Source of the DNA: Tritrichomonas musculus
Taxonomy: Eukaryota > Parabasalia > Tritrichomonadida > Tritrichomonadidae
Assembly: GCA_039105265.1 (NCBI GenBank)
Contig: JAPFFF010000002.1
Span: forward strand, 6,076,001-6,140,000
Reading direction: 5' to 3'
DNA: 64,000 bases
The notes beneath the pieces are model-generated. The model did no database searches and was not told the origin of the DNA. It saw only the letters and a list, made by a program, of their open reading frames with translations. Numbering within the stretch: the first letter of the stretch is position 1; each line of letters begins with the position of its first letter. Below are positions 60,980 through 64,000 of the stretch, in pieces. The position numbers and the translations under genes are program-made.

Positions 60980-62850
60980 TCTTCGAAAAATAAAAAATCT
61001 ATTTTTTTTCTCAGATAAGCTTCATGATTTCTAATACAACTGCAGTTCTTTGTTCGAAAAGTCATTACATCCTTTTCTATTTGTTCTCTATTTGGTTGAC
61101 CAAATTAAATACCCTTACAAATTAACTGTCATTTTTTTTTCTAAACTATCTAAACTTTTTCCGAAAAACCCACCATTGAATTTTTTACTATAAGATTTTA
61201 GTATTTTGAAAGGTTTATATATTTTACAGTAGTACACCCTTAAAATTGGAGAATCGTATTTTTCTACGCCACTTTTTGAAAACTTTTAAACTTTTTGAAT
61301 ACTTTTTGAATACTTTTTTATACTTTTTTAATTCAATTTTTACTAAATAATGCATAATTATATAGTTCAAATAGCTTCCCGATTCATCCAGCAATTAAAG
61401 GAACCAGATTCGGCTTCGTGCAGCCCCGTGGTGATCACTGGTGCGTATATCCCCAAAAAATTATGTAAAAATAAACAAATTTATATCAAAAAAATTAAAT
61501 TGTAATAATTTTAAGGTAAAATTAAAATTTTACGATTTTTTTGGTTAAATTTCTTAACATAGTAACTCAAATTTCACCTTATGATGGCGGTTTTTTACTT
61601 TCCATGAGTAGCTACTCATGGATTGAAAAACCATTCAAAAAGTGGCGTAGAAAAAAACGATTGTCCCTAGACCTTGTAAGGGGTACCCGATTTACCCATT
61701 TTCAATCGGGTCAAAAATTTGAGGTATATTTTGACCAGGGGTCGCAAATTACCGCCTACCCGAAGCGGTTTTTGACCCGAAATTTTTAAAATTCATTTAT
61801 CTCAAAATGTGGAATAAATATTTATATAAAAAAAGGTTTATTAAAAAATTTACAAGCTTTTTAATCCTTTTTAATAAAAATTTTTATTTCATTAGAATAA
61901 TGCTTCTGATAATTTTCTCAAAAATTGTTTTTTGAAATTATTTTCTCTATTATTCTATTTAATTGCAATTTTTAATATCAGAAAACCTTTTTTCTTGAAA
62001 GTTAATTGATTTTTTTTTGTATCATATTTTTTTCTGATTTTCATTGTCAGTTAATTTATTGTTTAGATGACTTATGAAAAGAGAAATTATACATAAATTT
62101 AAGTTACGTAATATTTTTTTATATTAAGCTTTGAAATCTACAAATTTATAATAATACAAACTATTCATTTACTTGTTTTATATTTTTTATCTTTTTTTCA
62201 TAGTTTATACTGTGCATTTTAGTTCATTTTGCTATTAATTAATGTTACTAATCACTTATATAATTAAAAAATATTGGCATTTCTTTCTTTTACTTCATGT
62301 TTGAATACAATATTAAGATATATTAATAACTATTTCAGATTTTAAAAGATTATCCTGTTTTGACAAACTTTTACTTGATTTTCAAATAAAAAAGTCTTTT
62401 CTAAATAAAATTTAAAGTATTTCATATAACAAGTCATATCATAAAATTTTGTTTTCTAAAATCAAAATTCACTTTAAAAAAATACATGAATCAATAAAAA
62501 ATTAATTATAGAACATGGTTTTATAAAAAATAATCCAAAAAATACACTAGAAATAAAAGGGTCAAACGCGAACGCTTCATTTTTTTTTTGGGTAGTGACC
62601 CAAAAAAAAAATTTGTGGTCAGGTTAATATTTTAGGGTGACCTTTCGAAGGTTTAATTGTCCCTTAAAATTCAATAAAAATAAAGGCTAGTTTAGCTCAC
62701 CTGATATCGATCATTTGAAATTTGTAATAAATAGGATCTATAACGAAGCTATGATAAATTATCATAGAAAAAAGAATTTGAATATATGTCAAAATATAAA
62801 TTTGACCTATGAATTTACCTTTTTTTTTTCACCTATTTATTATAGAATCA
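60980..62850. other. AT-rich region right of the Maverick
   Basis: No convincing gene is seen. It holds the inverted-repeat element at 61254-61660, a short G/C-rich island at about 61378-61450, and a G/C-richer stretch (61661-61785) with inverted GGGTCAAAA/TTTTGACC motifs that may be a transposon end. A TTTGGGTAGTGACCCAAA hairpin lies at about 62588-62610. Confidence 0.45.
61254..61660. repeat. 407-bp inverted-repeat (MITE-like) element
   Basis: The left end TCGTATTTTTCTACGCCACT and the right end in inverse, TCGTTTTTTTCTACGCCACT, agree except at one base, and similarity continues through TTTTTGAA. It contains a short G/C-rich core around 61378-61450. No clear target duplication was found. 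Confidence 0.55.
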
Positions 62851-63990
62851 ATGGATTATGTAGCATACATATCTTCCAAAAAAGAACTTTATAACTCATT
62901 GATCAACTTTATTGAAAATGATGGCAAGAATGATAATAAAAATCTTTTTCAAGAAATAATAAATATTATTCAGAAACAAAAAATTCTAGAAACGTCTGAA
63001 GAATCAAAAATATTACTTCAATTAATATCCACAATATCAGTAAATCATCGACGAGTTCCAAATTTTATCGATCAACTCATCCAAATACTTCAATATGTAA
63101 CTGAAAATATTAAACCATCCATCCCAAGTACAGAATTATTTAATATTTTCCAGCATGACAAACTCTTACTATACTATCTTTTCAAAACTAATATAATTCA
63201 AGTTAATGATATCATTGTAAACACGATTGTTCAAGAAATGGACAATTTGCCGACCAGATATCTCCACTTTTTCTATCCTCATATCAAAGATCATCTTGAA
63301 TCCAAATTGAAGGAAGATATTGAAAAACGACTTTTTGAGAGCTGTGCATACAATTTTTCAGAATTTGAGTCCAAATGTCAACAAGGCGAAAACGACTCGT
63401 TTTTATGTGAATTGATTCGGAATGACAACATTGATGAGTTTGTCACATATGCAACGAAGAACAATCTTTCATTATCAAGTCATATAAGTTCTTCACTTTT
63501 TGAGACAAACCGATTTTTACTTGACAAAAATCCGACATTGATTGAGTATGCTGCATTCTTTGGCTCGATTCAAATTTTCAACTTTTTGAGAATGAACTAT
63601 GTGGAAGTGAGTGGTTCGTTGTGGCTTTACGCGATCCACGGAAATTGCGCCGATGTGATTCATCTTCTTGAGCAAATTTCAGTCAGGCCAGAATCATACA
63701 AAAAGTGCTTCGAGGAGGCAGTAAAATGTCACCACAACGGAATTGCTGGCTACATCCTCGATAATTTGTTGAATGAAGAAGATGTCGGCTTTGAAAAAGA
63801 TTGTCTTTCGTTATATTTTTCTTATTTTAACTTCCATTTCTTCCCCGATGAGTACGATAACGAGTTTATCATTTATTGCGCCTGCAAGTACGACCGCACG
63901 GCGCTGTTTAAGATGCTTCTGAAAGACAAAAGGAATTACATGAATTGTAAAAAAACAAATAAGAAATCATTCGTCAGAATTTCTAAATAG
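62851..63990 (+). CDS. DUF3447 ankyrin-like protein, apparently intact
   Basis: About 379 residues from ATG 62851 (MDYVAYISSKKELYNSLINF), directly after TCA; the in-frame ATG at 62809 would add a hydrophobic MNLPFFFHLFIIES but is less like family starts. The N-terminal helical half (VNHRRVPNFIDQLIQILQYV, LLLYYLFKTNIIQVNDIIV) and the ankyrin-like half (LIEYAAFFGSIQIFNFLRMN, CFEEAVKCHHNGIAGYIL) align along their whole length with the broken gene at 1-1653. This copy ends KTNKKSFVRISK without LRR repeats. Third codon positions become more G/C-rich after about 63590. Role unknown; likely protein binding. Confidence 0.8.
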   Translation: MDYVAYISSKKELYNSLINFIENDGKNDNKNLFQEIINIIQKQKILETSEESKILLQLISTISVNHRRVPNFIDQLIQILQYVTENIKPSIPSTELFNIFQHDKLLLYYLFKTNIIQVNDIIVNTIVQEMDNLPTRYLHFFYPHIKDHLESKLKEDIEKRLFESCAYNFSEFESKCQQGENDSFLCELIRNDNIDEFVTYATKNNLSLSSHISSSLFETNRFLLDKNPTLIEYAAFFGSIQIFNFLRMNYVEVSGSLWLYAIHGNCADVIHLLEQISVRPESYKKCFEEAVKCHHNGIAGYILDNLLNEEDVGFEKDCLSLYFSYFNFHFFPDEYDNEFIIYCACKYDRTALFKMLLKDKRNYMNCKKTNKKSFVRISK

Positions 63991-64000
63991 AAAAACATTT

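Noticed and set aside
61541-61789. 82-codon plus-strand open frame
   Set aside because: It crosses the end of an inverted-repeat element and consists of palindromic GGGTCAAAA-type sequence; no domain.
61661-62665. A possible transposon bounded by GTCCC-containing G/C-rich ends
   Set aside because: The inverse match between the two ends is only about 15 of 22 positions and no target duplication was found.

Overview
The window is a strongly AT-rich eukaryotic nuclear segment, most likely from a parabasalid protist and probably a Tritrichomonas-like trichomonad. Supporting signs are: DUF3447-type ankyrin proteins with BspA-like (LRR_5) repeats, an ankyrin-repeat TKL-like kinase, intron-poor genes, TCA-type initiator motifs a few bases before start codons, and a dense load of DNA transposons that includes a 25.5-kb Maverick/Polinton. 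Host genes are sparse and many are damaged; mobile elements fill most of the window.

Layout. 1-1653: a broken DUF3447/BspA gene (minus strand). 2475-4805: a 2.3-kb TTAA-flanked non-autonomous transposon. 5134-5514: a truncated class 3 lipase. 5708-7708: a large coiled-coil P-loop GTPase (minus). 8484-17685: a nest. A pogo/Tc1-like element (TA flanks, TIR starting CAGTAG) is interrupted by a 7.5-kb palindromic, Mutator-like element (10-bp flanking repeat CATAAAACAG). Its arms of 3.3 and 2.7 kb carry a 21-bp acidic-codon minisatellite, and its core holds a fossil piece of a Maverick fibre gene. 18995-20727: an ankyrin plus kinase gene whose ankyrin part is broken by three copies of an 89-bp spacer. 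21250-23156: scattered BspA and GTPase fragments. 23759-24901: an intact RRM-ubiquitin-like fusion gene. 25036-30326: a tRNA gene split by a 5.1-kb TTAA transposon with an intact Kolobok/Mutator-like DDE transposase. 30483-31185, 34697-35048 and 61254-61660: small inverted-repeat (MITE-like) elements. 32799-34061: a complete mariner.

35453-60974: a Maverick/Polinton with 65-bp identical TIRs and GTAAA flanks. It looks whole, and no breaks are evident in its main genes. Its parts are a Rep-like HUH domain, an HNH protein, an Ulp1-type protease, a retrovirus-like integrase, a packaging ATPase, a double jelly-roll capsid candidate, an SF3 helicase, a basic DNA-binding protein, protein-primed DNA polymerase B, a penton candidate and a 2095-residue fibre-like protein, plus several small unknowns. 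Together they form the usual self-synthesising set: integrate (integrase), copy (polymerase, helicase, perhaps Rep) and package (capsid, ATPase, protease). The Rep-like HUH domain at the left tip, the secreted beta-helix-like protein and the 26-bp minisatellite are the least expected parts.

60975-64000: AT-rich flank, then an apparently intact DUF3447 gene running almost to the window edge. All assignments are by reading motifs; no database search was possible.
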